A DNA stretch of 59,151 nucleotides, taken from positions 1 to 59,151 of the forward strand of contig CALWXG010000009.1 in the NCBI GenBank assembly GCA_944385435.1. Reading direction: 5' to 3'. Position 1 is the stretch's first letter; each line of letters opens with the position of its first letter. Of the stretch, positions 48,171 through 57,494 are shown in pieces. The notes beneath the pieces are model-generated. The model searched no databases and was not told the origin of the DNA. It saw only the letters and a list, made by a program, of their open reading frames with translations. A program made the position numbers and the translations under genes. Source of the DNA: an uncultured Oscillospiraceae bacterium. Lineage in GTDB: Bacteria; Bacillota; Clostridia; Oscillospirales; Oscillospiraceae.

Positions 48171-48619
48171 GACCAGTTTTGCCTGCAGAAATACCGTCAG
48201 AATTTGTACTCACCGTACAAACCGGGACACTTTTATTGGCTAATCGCTATTTCGTGTGAAACTGGACTATATCTTGTGGTGACCTGGGCTGCGCCCAGAC
48301 CCGCAAGGGGATTCTCCCCTTGACCCCTACCCCTCGCCGGGGAGGCAGGGAAACAGCAGATGCTGTTTCCTGACACAAGGGTATCCCGTGTCGCTGCGTC
48401 AAGGGCTTTCGCGCCATAAATGGCGCTGCGGTTTATTCCACGGTCCCTTGACTCCGCTCCCGCGCCATTTGGTCAATGAGTGGTGAAGACGGCATCGTAG
48501 TCGAGCTTTCCGCACTCCATTAGGACCACAAAATGTACGTCCCTTTCACGCTAGACAGCGAAAGGCCTTTTTATTTTTCGCACAACTTTCGACTTTCCTC
48601 TTTCTCTTTTCTGTTTTTC
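48171..48619. other. Hairpin-rich stretch without a convincing gene, possible mobile-element debris
   Basis: About 450 bp. It contains several short perfect hairpins: GGAAACAGC with AGAT loop (near 48348-48370), GCGCCATAAATGGCGC (near 48412-48427) and a plus-strand terminator-like stem with T run (48541-48576). On the minus strand a 15-codon ORF starting at the ATG near 48520 (MECGKLDYDAVFTTH, stop near 48477) could be the tail of a lost gene. Nothing larger is open in any frame, and I recognise no RNA family. Confidence 0.4.
48541..48576 (+). terminator. Orphan intrinsic terminator
   Basis: CCTTTC-A-CGCT / AGCG-AAAGG stem followed by CCTTTTTATTTTT on the plus strand. No plus-strand gene precedes it, which hints at an unrecognised transcript or a leftover from a deleted gene. 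Confidence 0.5.
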
Positions 48620-48628
48620 TGCTATAAT
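48620..48628 (+). promoter_or_regulatory. Extended -10 promoter of the GGDEF/EAL operon
   Basis: TGCTATAAT on the plus strand, behind a T/C-rich stretch. The resulting leader of about 140 nt can form stems GACCGCGG/CCGCGGTC (48648-48703) and GCCCG/CGGGC (48706-48721), and has CAGCCC next to the ribosome site that could pair with an upstream GGGCTG; its meaning is unknown. Confidence 0.6.
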
Positions 48629-48777
48629 GTAAGCAATTGGCTTGTCTGACCGCGGATCAGGCCCGCCATCTCCGACCCAAACCCGGTGAGCCCCGCCGCG
48701 GTCCATGCCCGCTTTCCGGGCTGTCTTTCGTACTTTTCGCTGGGCGGCAGCCGTCCAGCCCAAGGAGATATACATCT

Positions 48778-51700
48778 ATGCAGAAACAGGATGACCTATC
48801 GCTTCCTACCCCCGCACTGCAGCAGCAATTGCAGATCCTGCAGGAGCGCGCCACCAAAGACGCGCTCTCCGGTCTGCTCAACCGCATCACCACAGAGTCG
48901 TACATCAACCAGCGTCTGGAGGCGATGGCCCCCGACGATTCCTGCGCCATGTTTGTCATTGATCTGGATCAGTTCAAGCGGGTCAACGACACCCTCGGGC
49001 ACCAGGCCGGCGACCTGGCCATCCGGCAGGCCTCCCGGACCCTCTCCTCCCTGTTCCGCGCCAACGACATCGTGGGCCGTCTGGGCGGAGATGAATTTGC
49101 CGTCTTTCTCTCCGGCCGTCTCACGGAAGAGTCCGTGCGGGAGGCCGGGACAGCGGTGTGCGGTGCCATGCGCTTCGTTCTGGAGGGCACCAAGGACACG
49201 GAGCTGACTGCCAGCGTGGGCATTCACTATTCCCAGAGCGGGCCCCACAATTTCGACTCCCTGTACCGGCTGGCGGACTCCGCCCTGTACCGGGCCAAGT
49301 CGGAGGGACGGGGCCGGTTCTGTCTGAGCAAAGACAACGACACCCAGATTCAGCCGGACCAGGTGTTCTCCCCGGTGAGCTCCATCCCGCTGTCCGGCTT
49401 TCTGGAGTATATGGACAGCGGCATCGCCCTGGTGGACGCCCGGCAGCCCATGCGGATTATCTACGGCAGCCCCAACTTCTTCCGGATGGCCGGGGGCTCC
49501 TCCAGTCAGTTCACCCTGCCCAAGCTGGTGTCCGACTTCGTCCACCCCGACGACTACAGCGGTCTGGAGACCACTCTGATCCGATCCCTGGAAGAACACC
49601 GCCCGGTGGAACACATCCACAGGGTCCATCTTCTGGACGGGACGTGGGGCTGGTGGCACATCCGGGCGATGGAGATCCACTCCGACGCCCCCCACCCGGT
49701 GATTCTCATCACCTTCACCGACGTCACCAAATTCAGGGCAAACGAGCTGCAGCTGCGCACGGAGAACCAACGACTCCGCGCGGCCTTTGAACAGACCGAT
49801 TACTATCTCTGGGAGGTGCAGATCCCGGAGAAGTCCGTGAGCTTCTTCAGCCGCAGCGCCCAGGCGGAACGCCCGCTGATCTCCCAGATCTCTTTCCCGG
49901 AGGCACTGATCTCCAACGGCTGGATCCACCCGGACTCGGTGGACCGGTTCCGGCAGTTTGCCGACGAAATGCTGAAGGGGCACACCCAGGGCTACGGGAA
50001 CTTCATCGTGCGCTTCTACAACACCGGCTGTTTCGGCTGGGCCGCCCTGTCCTACCGCACCGTCTGCGACGACGCGGGACAGCCCATCCGGGCGGTGGGT
50101 ATCCTGAAGAGCCTGCCCCTGAACTTCGGCCAGCGGGAATTCAAGGCTCCCTTCAGCCTCCCCTTCCCCAACGCCCTGACCGCCGATCTGATTCTGGGCA
50201 TGCGGGGCAACCTCACCAACGACACACTCTACGAGCTGTGGGCGGAGGGCCGGGACATCACCGGCAACTCCGACCTTCACACCTGCACCCAGCTGCTGCA
50301 CAGCGAGAAGGGAAAAATCTTCTCCCGGGACAAATCCTCCTCCCTGGAGCAGCTTCTCGACCGCAGCGAGCTGCTCCGGCGCTTCGCCGCCGGAGAGCGC
50401 TGGTTCTCCGCCACGTACCGCCGGACGGACGGCTCCGGCTCCATCCACTCGGTCTATCTGGTCCTGTATCTGGCGGAAGACCCTGTCACCCACGACGGGC
50501 TTCTCTTCCTCTATCTGTGCCAGGCGGAATATCTGCGCAGCTGGGAGCAGGAGCTGACAACCAAGGTGGTGCACGACCCTGTGACCCGGGTGTACGACCG
50601 GTCCACCGCCCGGGCGCTGATCGAGGCCATGATACACTGGCAGAGCCCCGCCTCCTGCGCCCTGGTCCTGCTCCAGATCGGCGGGCTGTCCAAGCTTCTG
50701 GCCGGAAATGTGAACGGTCTGAACCGAAAACGCCACTACCTCTCCCTCGCCCTTTCCGCAAGCCTGGGCGTTCGCTGTGTCATTGGTCAGTACAGTGAGG
50801 ACACTTTCCTCCTCTTTTTCCCGGAGACCGGCTCCAAATCCGACGCCCGCAAGCGGTTGGAGGATGCCTTCACCTACACCCGGACCGTCCTGGCCGACAC
50901 CTTCCCGGTCAATTCGCTGCGCTTCATCGCCGGCGTGGTCTTTGCGCCCCGCGCTTGCGCCAATTACAGCCTCATGCTCTCCCAGGCCGGCCAGCTGTGC
51001 CAGCTGTGGCGCAACGCCGCCATGGACATGGTGAGCTTTGTCAACGAGGACGACGACCTGGGCTGGATGGAAATCCAGAAGGTGAAGCAGGCCGACAACA
51101 TCCAGATCCATCAGGAGGAGATGAATCGCCCCCTGTCCGACCAGGAAAAGGATGTGGCCTTCGAGTGCGTCAGCGCCATGCTGGACTCCGAATCCCTGGA
51201 CGCCTCCATGCACCGGGTGCTCAACTACATCGGCACCTATTACCAGGCGGACCGGGTCTATGTCCTGGTGCTGAGCGGGGACAAGCGGATTGTCACCATG
51301 CCCTTTGAGTGGACCGGCCACAGGAAGCCCAGCATCCAGCACGCCGTCTCCGGCATGCTGGTAAGCCGCATTCCGCTGCTCAACCGGTGCATCAAGGAGC
51401 GGGCCCCCGTCTTTCTCACCCGGAACTCCCCCGGCCAGACCGGGAAAAACGGGGACAAGAACAGCGACACCCCCTGGTATTTCACCGTCTTCCCCCTGAT
51501 CAAAGCGGACGATATGTACGGGTTCCTGTGCGTGGAAAATTCCCGGGAACACCCGGCGGACGCCGCTTTGTTCAGCGCCATCATCCCCTATATGCTGAAG
51601 GAGCGCCAGCGGTTCCAGGGGCAGGGACAGGGGAGCGCCGGCGCCCCTCACTCCACGGTCCTCACCCAGCTGCCCAACCTGCGCTCCTACATGGATATGA

Positions 51701-52875
51701 TCTACTCCCTGAGCTCCGACTCCTACAGCTCCCTGGGCGCGGTCTGCCTGGACGTGCCCAGCCTGTCCGCCCTCAACAGCAACCTGGGCTTTGAGTACGG
51801 CAGCAAGCTGCTCTGGTATGTCTCCAAAACCCTGACGGATATCTTCGGTCCCTCCCTGCTGTTCCGCACCTGGGACGCCGAATTTGTGGCCCTGTGCCCC
51901 AACACCACCCAGGAGGTCTTTCTGGGCCGGTGCACCCGCCTGCGCTCCCTGATGCAGCGGCGCTATCCCAAGCAGGTGCGCATCGGCTACACCTGGTCCG
52001 ACGGCGTGTTCAACGGGAAGAACCTGGTCAACGAGGCCCGGTCCATCATGCGCTGCGAGCATGTGGACACGGTTCCCAGCGCCGACCAGCTGGCTCTGAC
52101 CAGCGCCCAGTTCCCCAATGTGGCCGAGGCGGTCCACAGCGACCGGATCACCGTGTTCCTGCAGCCCATCGTCGAGCTGAAAACCGGCCGTCTGGTGGGC
52201 GCGGAGGCGCTGGCCCGGGGGGTGGCCTCCGACGGCACCATCATTCCTCCCGCCAAATTCATCGACGCCATGGAGAAGGACGGCAGCATCCGGGACCTGG
52301 ATCTGTTCGTGCTGGAGCGGGTCCTCTCCCTGCTGGACCAGTGGCGGGAAGAGAACCTGTCCCTGATCCCCATCTCGGTCAACTTCTCTCGCATTTCCCT
52401 GGCCAGTCCCTCCGCGCTGGCCTCCGTCCTGGCCATTCAAAGCCGCTATCCCCTGATCCGCCCCGGTCTTCTGGAACTGGAGATCACCGAAAGCGCCTGC
52501 AACCTGGAGCGCGCCACCTTCACCAGCATGCTGGATCAGTTCCGGGAGGCGGGAATCAAGGTCGTCCTGGACGACTTCGGCTCCCAATACGCCAACCTGG
52601 CTATTTTTACCAGTGTCCGCTTTGACACCGTCAAGCTGGACCGCAGTTTGGTTGCCGATCTGTCCAGCAATACCGTGGACCGGATGCTGGTAAAGGACAT
52701 CATCCGCATCTGCGATGCCTGCGGCGTGACCTGCGTGGCAGAAGGCATCGAGAATACAGATCAGGCCGCGGCACTGGCAGAGATGGGCTGCCAATACGGC
52801 CAGGGCTATTACTACGACCGTCCCATGCCTGCACAGCAATTTGAACAAAAGTACCTTCGTCCGGCAGAAACATGA
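48778..52875 (+). CDS. Multi-domain cyclic-di-GMP enzyme: GGDEF, PAS, degenerate GGDEFs, GAF, EAL
   Basis: 1365-residue soluble signalling protein. Domains in order: diguanylate cyclase (about 30-180) with intact GGDEF at 103-107; PAS regions (about 200-330 and 335-470); a GGDEF-like domain with no GGDEF residues (about 590-770); a GAF domain (about 790-930); a third GGDEF-like domain where the motif reads WDAEF (about 960-1110); and an EAL phosphodiesterase (about 1120-1360) with EAL at 1142, VNFS, EITES, LDDFGSQYANL and VAEGIE, so likely active. No signal peptide or membrane helix. The start follows AAGGAG ten bases upstream. The next gene is 27 bp away with its own ribosome site. It can both make and break c-di-GMP; the sensory parts decide which. 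Confidence 0.93.
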   Translation: MQKQDDLSLPTPALQQQLQILQERATKDALSGLLNRITTESYINQRLEAMAPDDSCAMFVIDLDQFKRVNDTLGHQAGDLAIRQASRTLSSLFRANDIVGRLGGDEFAVFLSGRLTEESVREAGTAVCGAMRFVLEGTKDTELTASVGIHYSQSGPHNFDSLYRLADSALYRAKSEGRGRFCLSKDNDTQIQPDQVFSPVSSIPLSGFLEYMDSGIALVDARQPMRIIYGSPNFFRMAGGSSSQFTLPKLVSDFVHPDDYSGLETTLIRSLEEHRPVEHIHRVHLLDGTWGWWHIRAMEIHSDAPHPVILITFTDVTKFRANELQLRTENQRLRAAFEQTDYYLWEVQIPEKSVSFFSRSAQAERPLISQISFPEALISNGWIHPDSVDRFRQFADEMLKGHTQGYGNFIVRFYNTGCFGWAALSYRTVCDDAGQPIRAVGILKSLPLNFGQREFKAPFSLPFPNALTADLILGMRGNLTNDTLYELWAEGRDITGNSDLHTCTQLLHSEKGKIFSRDKSSSLEQLLDRSELLRRFAAGERWFSATYRRTDGSGSIHSVYLVLYLAEDPVTHDGLLFLYLCQAEYLRSWEQELTTKVVHDPVTRVYDRSTARALIEAMIHWQSPASCALVLLQIGGLSKLLAGNVNGLNRKRHYLSLALSASLGVRCVIGQYSEDTFLLFFPETGSKSDARKRLEDAFTYTRTVLADTFPVNSLRFIAGVVFAPRACANYSLMLSQAGQLCQLWRNAAMDMVSFVNEDDDLGWMEIQKVKQADNIQIHQEEMNRPLSDQEKDVAFECVSAMLDSESLDASMHRVLNYIGTYYQADRVYVLVLSGDKRIVTMPFEWTGHRKPSIQHAVSGMLVSRIPLLNRCIKERAPVFLTRNSPGQTGKNGDKNSDTPWYFTVFPLIKADDMYGFLCVENSREHPADAALFSAIIPYMLKERQRFQGQGQGSAGAPHSTVLTQLPNLRSYMDMIYSLSSDSYSSLGAVCLDVPSLSALNSNLGFEYGSKLLWYVSKTLTDIFGPSLLFRTWDAEFVALCPNTTQEVFLGRCTRLRSLMQRRYPKQVRIGYTWSDGVFNGKNLVNEARSIMRCEHVDTVPSADQLALTSAQFPNVAEAVHSDRITVFLQPIVELKTGRLVGAEALARGVASDGTIIPPAKFIDAMEKDGSIRDLDLFVLERVLSLLDQWREENLSLIPISVNFSRISLASPSALASVLAIQSRYPLIRPGLLELEITESACNLERATFTSMLDQFREAGIKVVLDDFGSQYANLAIFTSVRFDTVKLDRSLVADLSSNTVDRMLVKDIIRICDACGVTCVAEGIENTDQAAALAEMGCQYGQGYYYDRPMPAQQFEQKYLRPAET

Positions 52876-52902
52876 TTTTAAAGGCAATAGGAGGAACCAT
52901 TT

Positions 52903-55476
52903 ATGAGCGATAATATCCAGTCCCAGCCTCAAGTCCAAGCCCCAGCGTCAAAGGCAGCCCAGCAGCAGCCTCCGCTCATCATCGGCATTGGAGCCTCCGC
53001 CGGCGGTCTGGAAGCCCTTCAGCAGTTCTTTGACTGCATGCCTGCCAACAGCGGTTTGAGCTTTGTGGTAATCCAGCACCTGTCCCCTGACTACAAAAGC
53101 CTGATGGCCGATATTCTCAGCAAGCACACAGACATGCCCGTCATCCAGGTCATCAGTGAAACCCCGGTGCAGGCAGACACCGTCTACCTTATTCCGCCCA
53201 AAAAGTACATGACTCTGAAGCACAATCATTTGGTGCTCTCCGACTACTCCGCCGGAACCCTGAACCATCCCATCGACATCTTCTTCACGTCACTGGCAGA
53301 TGAGCGCAGGGAGCACTCCATCGTGGCAGTGCTCTCAGGCACCGGTTCTGACGGAACCAACGGCGTGAAGGCGGTAAAAGAGCGGGGCGGCCTGGTCATT
53401 GCCCAGGAGCCGGAGACCGCTAAATTTGACGGCATGCCCAAAAGCGTCATCAAAACCGGGCTGGCGGACTTCATTCTCTCTCCCGAGGAAATCGCTGAGG
53501 AAATTCTCAACTTTTCCACCACCCCCACCCTTATCCGGGTCCCCAAGGGCGATGGAGCCCTCCCTGAGGATGAGGCCCTGTTCTCCGAGGAGGAAACGCT
53601 CTCCCACATCTACGCCATCCTGAAAAATGCCAGCGGCATCGACTTCACCTACTACAAGCGCTCCACCATCCTGCGGCGGATCGAACGGCGCATGGTAGTA
53701 ACCCACTCCGCCTCCCTGACAGAGTTCGCCCGTCTGCTGGGAGACAATTCGGAAGAAGTCAACATTCTCATCAAGGAAATTCTCATCGGCGTGACCAACT
53801 TCTTCCGGGATCCCGGTTTCTTTGAAAAGCTCAAATACAATGCCATCTACAAGATCGTGGAGCGCTCCAAAGAGGATGAACCCATCCGTGTGTGGAGCGC
53901 CGGCTGCTCCACCGGAGAAGAGGCCTATTCTCTGGCCATTCTGTTCCGGGAGGCCATGGACGAAATTCAGACTCATCGGGACGTGAAAATCTTTGCCACC
54001 GATGTGGACAGCAAATCCATTGAGCAGGCCAGCAAAGGCACCTTTTCGGAAAACATCATAGACGACGTCTCTCCAGACCGCCTGGCCCGTTTCTTTATCA
54101 AGCAAAATGACCAGTACCAGATTTCCAAGGAAATCCGCCGGATGATTGTCTTTGCCACCCACAACATGTTCTCAGATCCTCCCTTCGGCAAACTGGATCT
54201 GATCTGCTGCCGCAATGTGATGATCTACTTCCAGCCCGTCCTGCGCAGAGGGCTTTTCGCCATCTTCCACTCTGCCCTGAAACACAACGGCTACCTATTC
54301 CTAGGCAAGAGCGAGACGGCCAGCGAATACATCAGTCTGTTCAAGCCTGTGTGCGCAGCTGAAAAGATTTACATTCATAAGGGGGAAGGAAAAGTGGAAG
54401 ATCTGGCACCACCCACCTTCAACATACCCAATATCCACGCGCTCTCCCTGCGCAGTGCCCACATGGCCGGCGACCAGGTGAGCGACCCCGTCCCGGAAGG
54501 CATCTATACCAAGTTCCTGGAGATGTTTCTTCCGGCCTCTGTGGTGCTGGATGACGACAACAATGTCATCCACTTCTTCGGCAATTACGGAGATTATCTC
54601 ACCATTGCGCCAGGAAAAGCCACATTGAACTTCTTCAGCATGCTCCATAAAGATCTCCGCCTGCCCGCCTCCACCGCCCTGAGCAAATCCCGGGAGGATC
54701 AGGTCCCTGTAACTTATACAGACGTTGTGGTGGACGCCCCCTCCGGGCGAAAAGTCATCGACCTGATGGTTCATCCCATTCCCACCGATCGGGACGGCGA
54801 CGTCTCCCTCACTGCCGTTCTGTTTTTGGAAAACAAGACGGTGGATGTGGGCGGTGTTGCGGAAAAATACGACATCGACGCCACAGCCGCCCAGCGCATC
54901 GCCGACCTGGAGCGGGAATTCCAGGTCTCCCAAAGCGATCTGCGGGCCACCATCCAGCGGCTGGAAACGGTGAACGGGGAGCTTCAAGCAGCCAACGAGG
55001 AGCTGCTCACCGCCAATGAGGAGCTGCAGAGCTCCACGGAAGAGCTCCAGTCCGTAAACGAAGAACTCTACACCGTCAATACAGAACACCAGCTGAAGCT
55101 GGACGAACTGACCATGATGACCAACGACCTGTCCAACTTCCTGTCTTCCACCATGATCGGCATTCTTTTCGTGGACAGCAATCTGAACATCCGCAAGTTC
55201 ACCGAATACGTGGGCCGGGAATTCCAGCTGATGGACCACGACATCGGACGTCCTATCCAGATTTTTGCCCACAGTTTCCCGGACGAGGACATCGAACTGG
55301 ACGCCAAGAAGGTTCTCAAGGACCTGATCTCCATCGATCGTGAAGTCACCGCCATGAACGGCCGCTGTTATACCCTGCGCATTGCGCCCTACCGCACCAC
55401 AGAAAACAGCATCCGCGGTCTGGTCATTACCATCATTGACAGCCTGGGGGCCAACAACCCTGTCCGGCCTGAATAA
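52903..55476 (+). CDS. CheB-CheR-PAS fusion protein without receiver or kinase domain
   Basis: 857 residues. The CheB methylesterase domain (about 24-210) has the triad Ser32 in GIGASAGGLEAL, His59 in VVIQHLS and Asp150 in SGTGSDGTNG. The CheR methyltransferase domain (about 235-500) starts with FTYYKRSTILRRIERRM and has the AdoMet motif WSAGCSTGEEAYSLAI near 334 and CRNVMIYF near 425. A PAS-like domain, a glutamate-rich coiled coil (about 665-730, repeated ANEELLT/SNEEL-type units) and a final PAS domain follow. The usual receiver domain of CheB and the histidine kinase found in many CheB-CheR fusions are missing. No chemoreceptors or flagellar genes are near; it forms an operon with the c-di-GMP protein. 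Confidence 0.92.
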   Translation: MSDNIQSQPQVQAPASKAAQQQPPLIIGIGASAGGLEALQQFFDCMPANSGLSFVVIQHLSPDYKSLMADILSKHTDMPVIQVISETPVQADTVYLIPPKKYMTLKHNHLVLSDYSAGTLNHPIDIFFTSLADERREHSIVAVLSGTGSDGTNGVKAVKERGGLVIAQEPETAKFDGMPKSVIKTGLADFILSPEEIAEEILNFSTTPTLIRVPKGDGALPEDEALFSEEETLSHIYAILKNASGIDFTYYKRSTILRRIERRMVVTHSASLTEFARLLGDNSEEVNILIKEILIGVTNFFRDPGFFEKLKYNAIYKIVERSKEDEPIRVWSAGCSTGEEAYSLAILFREAMDEIQTHRDVKIFATDVDSKSIEQASKGTFSENIIDDVSPDRLARFFIKQNDQYQISKEIRRMIVFATHNMFSDPPFGKLDLICCRNVMIYFQPVLRRGLFAIFHSALKHNGYLFLGKSETASEYISLFKPVCAAEKIYIHKGEGKVEDLAPPTFNIPNIHALSLRSAHMAGDQVSDPVPEGIYTKFLEMFLPASVVLDDDNNVIHFFGNYGDYLTIAPGKATLNFFSMLHKDLRLPASTALSKSREDQVPVTYTDVVVDAPSGRKVIDLMVHPIPTDRDGDVSLTAVLFLENKTVDVGGVAEKYDIDATAAQRIADLEREFQVSQSDLRATIQRLETVNGELQAANEELLTANEELQSSTEELQSVNEELYTVNTEHQLKLDELTMMTNDLSNFLSSTMIGILFVDSNLNIRKFTEYVGREFQLMDHDIGRPIQIFAHSFPDEDIELDAKKVLKDLISIDREVTAMNGRCYTLRIAPYRTTENSIRGLVITIIDSLGANNPVRPE

Positions 55477-55491
55477 TCCCCATGAATCAGC

Positions 55492-55522
55492 AATCCCCGG
55501 GGCCGTCCTGGCTCCGGGGATT
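55492..55522 (+). terminator. Hairpin behind the CheB-CheR gene
   Basis: 9-bp stem AATCCCCGG / CCGGGGATT with a 13-nt loop 15 bp behind the stop, followed by a CTCTCTCC stretch; weak U run, so termination is probably completed by the next hairpin. Confidence 0.6.
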
Positions 55523-55531
55523 CTCTCTCCC

Positions 55532-55586
55532 AAAACAGCGGCAGGACAGCCGTCGTCCCGACGGGCTGTCCCCCTCTCCTGTTTTG
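55532..55586. terminator. Bidirectional terminator between convergent genes
   Basis: Inner stem GGACAGCCGTCG with complement, outer AAAACAG / CTGTTTT, so each strand ends in TTTT. It separates the signalling operon from the thioesterase operon. Confidence 0.7.
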
Positions 55587-55662
55587 CGGTTATTGATTTC
55601 TAACTCCATCGCAATTCATACCGCCCCTGCGCGGAAGGGGCGGCCCTCCGTTCCAGCCTGCC

Positions 55663-56412
55663 TCAGGACCGGTCCGGCAGCGGCTCCAGGGTCAGGGAGC
55701 AGTCGAAGCGCTCTGCGCCGTCCTCGCCCTCTCCCCGGGCATACAGTTCCGTCCCCCGGACTGCTGTATCCACCCAGACGGTCTCCCCGGCGCGGCACTC
55801 GCTGATATAGCCGATCTGGAAGGAACGGACAAAGTTTCCCTGTCCCAGCTTCTCCAGGTGGAGGGCATCGCAGGCGAAGTCGGCATAGTGGATGTTGTTC
55901 ACATGTCCGTTGATGTCGGTATCGGAATAACGCATATCCCGGCGATGGCGCCCATCAAACTGCTCCGGCATGACCACCCGATGCAGCCGGATGGATTTTT
56001 TCAGCTCGCCGCCGTCCGTGCCGTTGAATTCCGTCAGGTTTTTCATCCGGAACAGCTTGTGGCTGTCCGCTTCCACCAAGACCCAGACCGATACTCCCTG
56101 TCCGATGGGCTTCCCGTCCCGGTACAGATCAAAGTCACGGTAGCTGGACACACCGGACGCTCCCCGGTGCCAGGTGCGGATGGTGAGGCGGTCATTCCAC
56201 CGCAGCGGGGCATCCAGCTCCACCCAGTTGCGGGTAACCATCCACAGGCAGCCGTATTTCTCCCGCACTTCCGGTCCGGACACCCCCAGGGCCAGAGCCG
56301 CCCGGGTGGCCGCCTCCTGGAGCAGCCCCAGCACCGCCGAGGGCCGGCACTGGTTGAACAGGTCCACATCCCGGGAATCCACCCGGCATTCCATATCATA
56401 ATAGACACTCAT
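55663..56412 (-). CDS. Acyl-ACP thioesterase (FatA/FatB family)
   Basis: 249-residue cytosolic enzyme that releases fatty acids from acyl-carrier protein, double hot-dog fold. The first repeat begins YYDMECRVDSRDVDLFNQC and contains WMVTRNWVELD; the second repeat contains the catalytic DINGHVNNIHYADF with Asn and His, and SECRAGETV with the acidic partner. Length and layout are typical of the bacterial family (PF01643). It starts five bases behind the zinc-ribbon gene. A hairpin (55621-55643) overlaps the region just after the stop. Confidence 0.92.
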   Translation of the reverse strand: MSVYYDMECRVDSRDVDLFNQCRPSAVLGLLQEAATRAALALGVSGPEVREKYGCLWMVTRNWVELDAPLRWNDRLTIRTWHRGASGVSSYRDFDLYRDGKPIGQGVSVWVLVEADSHKLFRMKNLTEFNGTDGGELKKSIRLHRVVMPEQFDGRHRRDMRYSDTDINGHVNNIHYADFACDALHLEKLGQGNFVRSFQIGYISECRAGETVWVDTAVRGTELYARGEGEDGAERFDCSLTLEPLPDRS

Positions 56413-56416
56413 GGGG

Positions 56417-57034
56417 TCAGTTCTCCTTTTTCCCGGGAATGGTCAGCGTGTACTGGGCGCACAGCCGGTCCAGGTCGTCCGGCGTGGCGGCAGGCAGGCG
56501 CAGCGCAGCGCCGCACCTGGCACACACCAGGTCCACTGCGGAATAGCCCACTTTGATGCCGTAGTCCGTACTGCCGCAGCCGCAGCGGATGCCTTTCCGG
56601 CCGGCAATCTCCTTCAGCTCGGAAAGCACCTCACCCATCACCACTTCATCCAGAAAAACACCCCTGGTCTCCATGGCATCATCCATACGAAGCTTGTCCA
56701 CCGCCGCCTCCAGTTCCTCCATGGCCTGGAACACCGCGTCCTCTTCCCCGATGTAGCAGCATCCCAGCCCGGAAGCCGTGCAGGACAGGGCCAGCAGCCG
56801 TTGATGCAGCAAAGCGTCGTTGGAGCAGGCAGCCACATGATCCTTGGCACAGAACAGGCAGGGTACTGTAATCTCGCACCGCTCGCCCATCTGGTCAATC
56901 GTCAGCTCTGATTTCCCGCAGGGGCAGGGCAAGGTACTGCTTGCAGCAGTCAGCTGGAACGCGGTGCGCTTCACCACCACGGCCTTTCCGCACACAGGGC
57001 AAATATATCCTATGGTTCTGTCGGTCTCTCCCAT
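56417..57034 (-). CDS. Cysteine-rich zinc-ribbon protein, function unknown
   Basis: 205 residues, family not recognised. It has zinc-binding cysteine pairs CPVCGK (about residue 12), CPCGK (36), CLFC (58), CGCGS (146) and CARCG (168), with an acidic helical middle (EDAVFQAMEELEAAVDKL). This composition resembles DNA-, RNA- or partner-binding adaptor proteins found in Oscillospiraceae next to housekeeping genes. Start at the ATG 57034 with GGGAGGATC eight bases before; upstream codons in frame are not needed. Coupled to the thioesterase gene, without an obvious functional link. Confidence 0.7.
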   Translation of the reverse strand: MGETDRTIGYICPVCGKAVVVKRTAFQLTAASSTLPCPCGKSELTIDQMGERCEITVPCLFCAKDHVAACSNDALLHQRLLALSCTASGLGCCYIGEEDAVFQAMEELEAAVDKLRMDDAMETRGVFLDEVVMGEVLSELKEIAGRKGIRCGCGSTDYGIKVGYSAVDLVCARCGAALRLPAATPDDLDRLCAQYTLTIPGKKEN

Positions 57035-57236
57035 TCCAGATCCTCCCAAGTTTTGTTTTCTCCCCGGCCTGATGCCGAACGTCTGCAACGGAATAGATTA
57101 TAACACCGTTCTTGTCCTTTTTCCATGGGAAAATTCAAGACATTTTTGACACCGCCCATGGATACATCCAAAAATCCGGGACAGCAAAAAAGCCCAGGAC
57201 ACCTGACAAAACCAGGAGCCTGCACCTTTAAAAAAC

Positions 57237-57494
57237 TTATTCTGCCAGAGCCATGCCCTCTGCAATCCATTTCTGAACGAGATCCACATTCTCTTTTACA
57301 ACCTTCGCGATCTGCTCTATCGACAATCCGAGTTCCGCCATGGCAATTGCATTTTCGCGCTTGCTTTCCATGCGCCCTCTCTTCTCGCCTATTTCTATTC
57401 CTTCTTCTCTGCCTTCTTTTCTGCCTTCTTCTCGGCCTTCTTTTCTACCTTCTTCTCGGCCTTCTTTATAAATCTGATCCATTTCACGGCACAT
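57237..57494 (-). CDS. Stand-alone Rpn C-terminal domain (RpnS-like antitoxin candidate)
   Basis: 85 residues, nearly identical to the last 97 residues of the full Rpn protein at 58065: MCREMDQIYKEGREEGR, a stretch of five EGRx repeats, then IEIGEKRGRMESKRENAIAM and AELGLSIEQIAKVVKENVDL. The same internal ribosome site found in the full gene (AAGGGAG with eight bases spacing) stands before its ATG, so it should be translated on its own. In published Rpn systems such short C-terminal products block the toxicity of the long form and carry four-residue repeats of variable number, exactly the feature seen here (five units versus eight). It has no nuclease domain. An alternative view is a passive gene fragment after recombination. 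Confidence 0.75.
   Translation of the reverse strand: MCREMDQIYKEGREEGRKEGREEGRKEGREEGIEIGEKRGRMESKRENAIAMAELGLSIEQIAKVVKENVDLVQKWIAEGMALAE
57405..57464 (-). repeat. Tandem 12-bp repeat, five units (EGRx), in the stand-alone Rpn domain
   Basis: Five consecutive 12-bp units coding Glu-Gly-Arg-(Glu/Lys). The full gene at 58065 has eight such units; copy number changes by 12-bp steps, so the frame is kept. Confidence 0.8.

Noticed and set aside
48630-48777. c-di-GMP riboswitch in the leader of the GGDEF/EAL gene
   Set aside because: The leader forms hairpins but I see no GEMM-like conserved core; only the leader structure itself is reported.
48796-52938. 1380-codon minus-strand open frame opposite the GGDEF/EAL gene
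   Set aside because: Same effect: the translation is Gly/Ala/Val/Gln-rich without domains, whereas the plus strand encodes intact GGDEF, GAF and EAL motifs.
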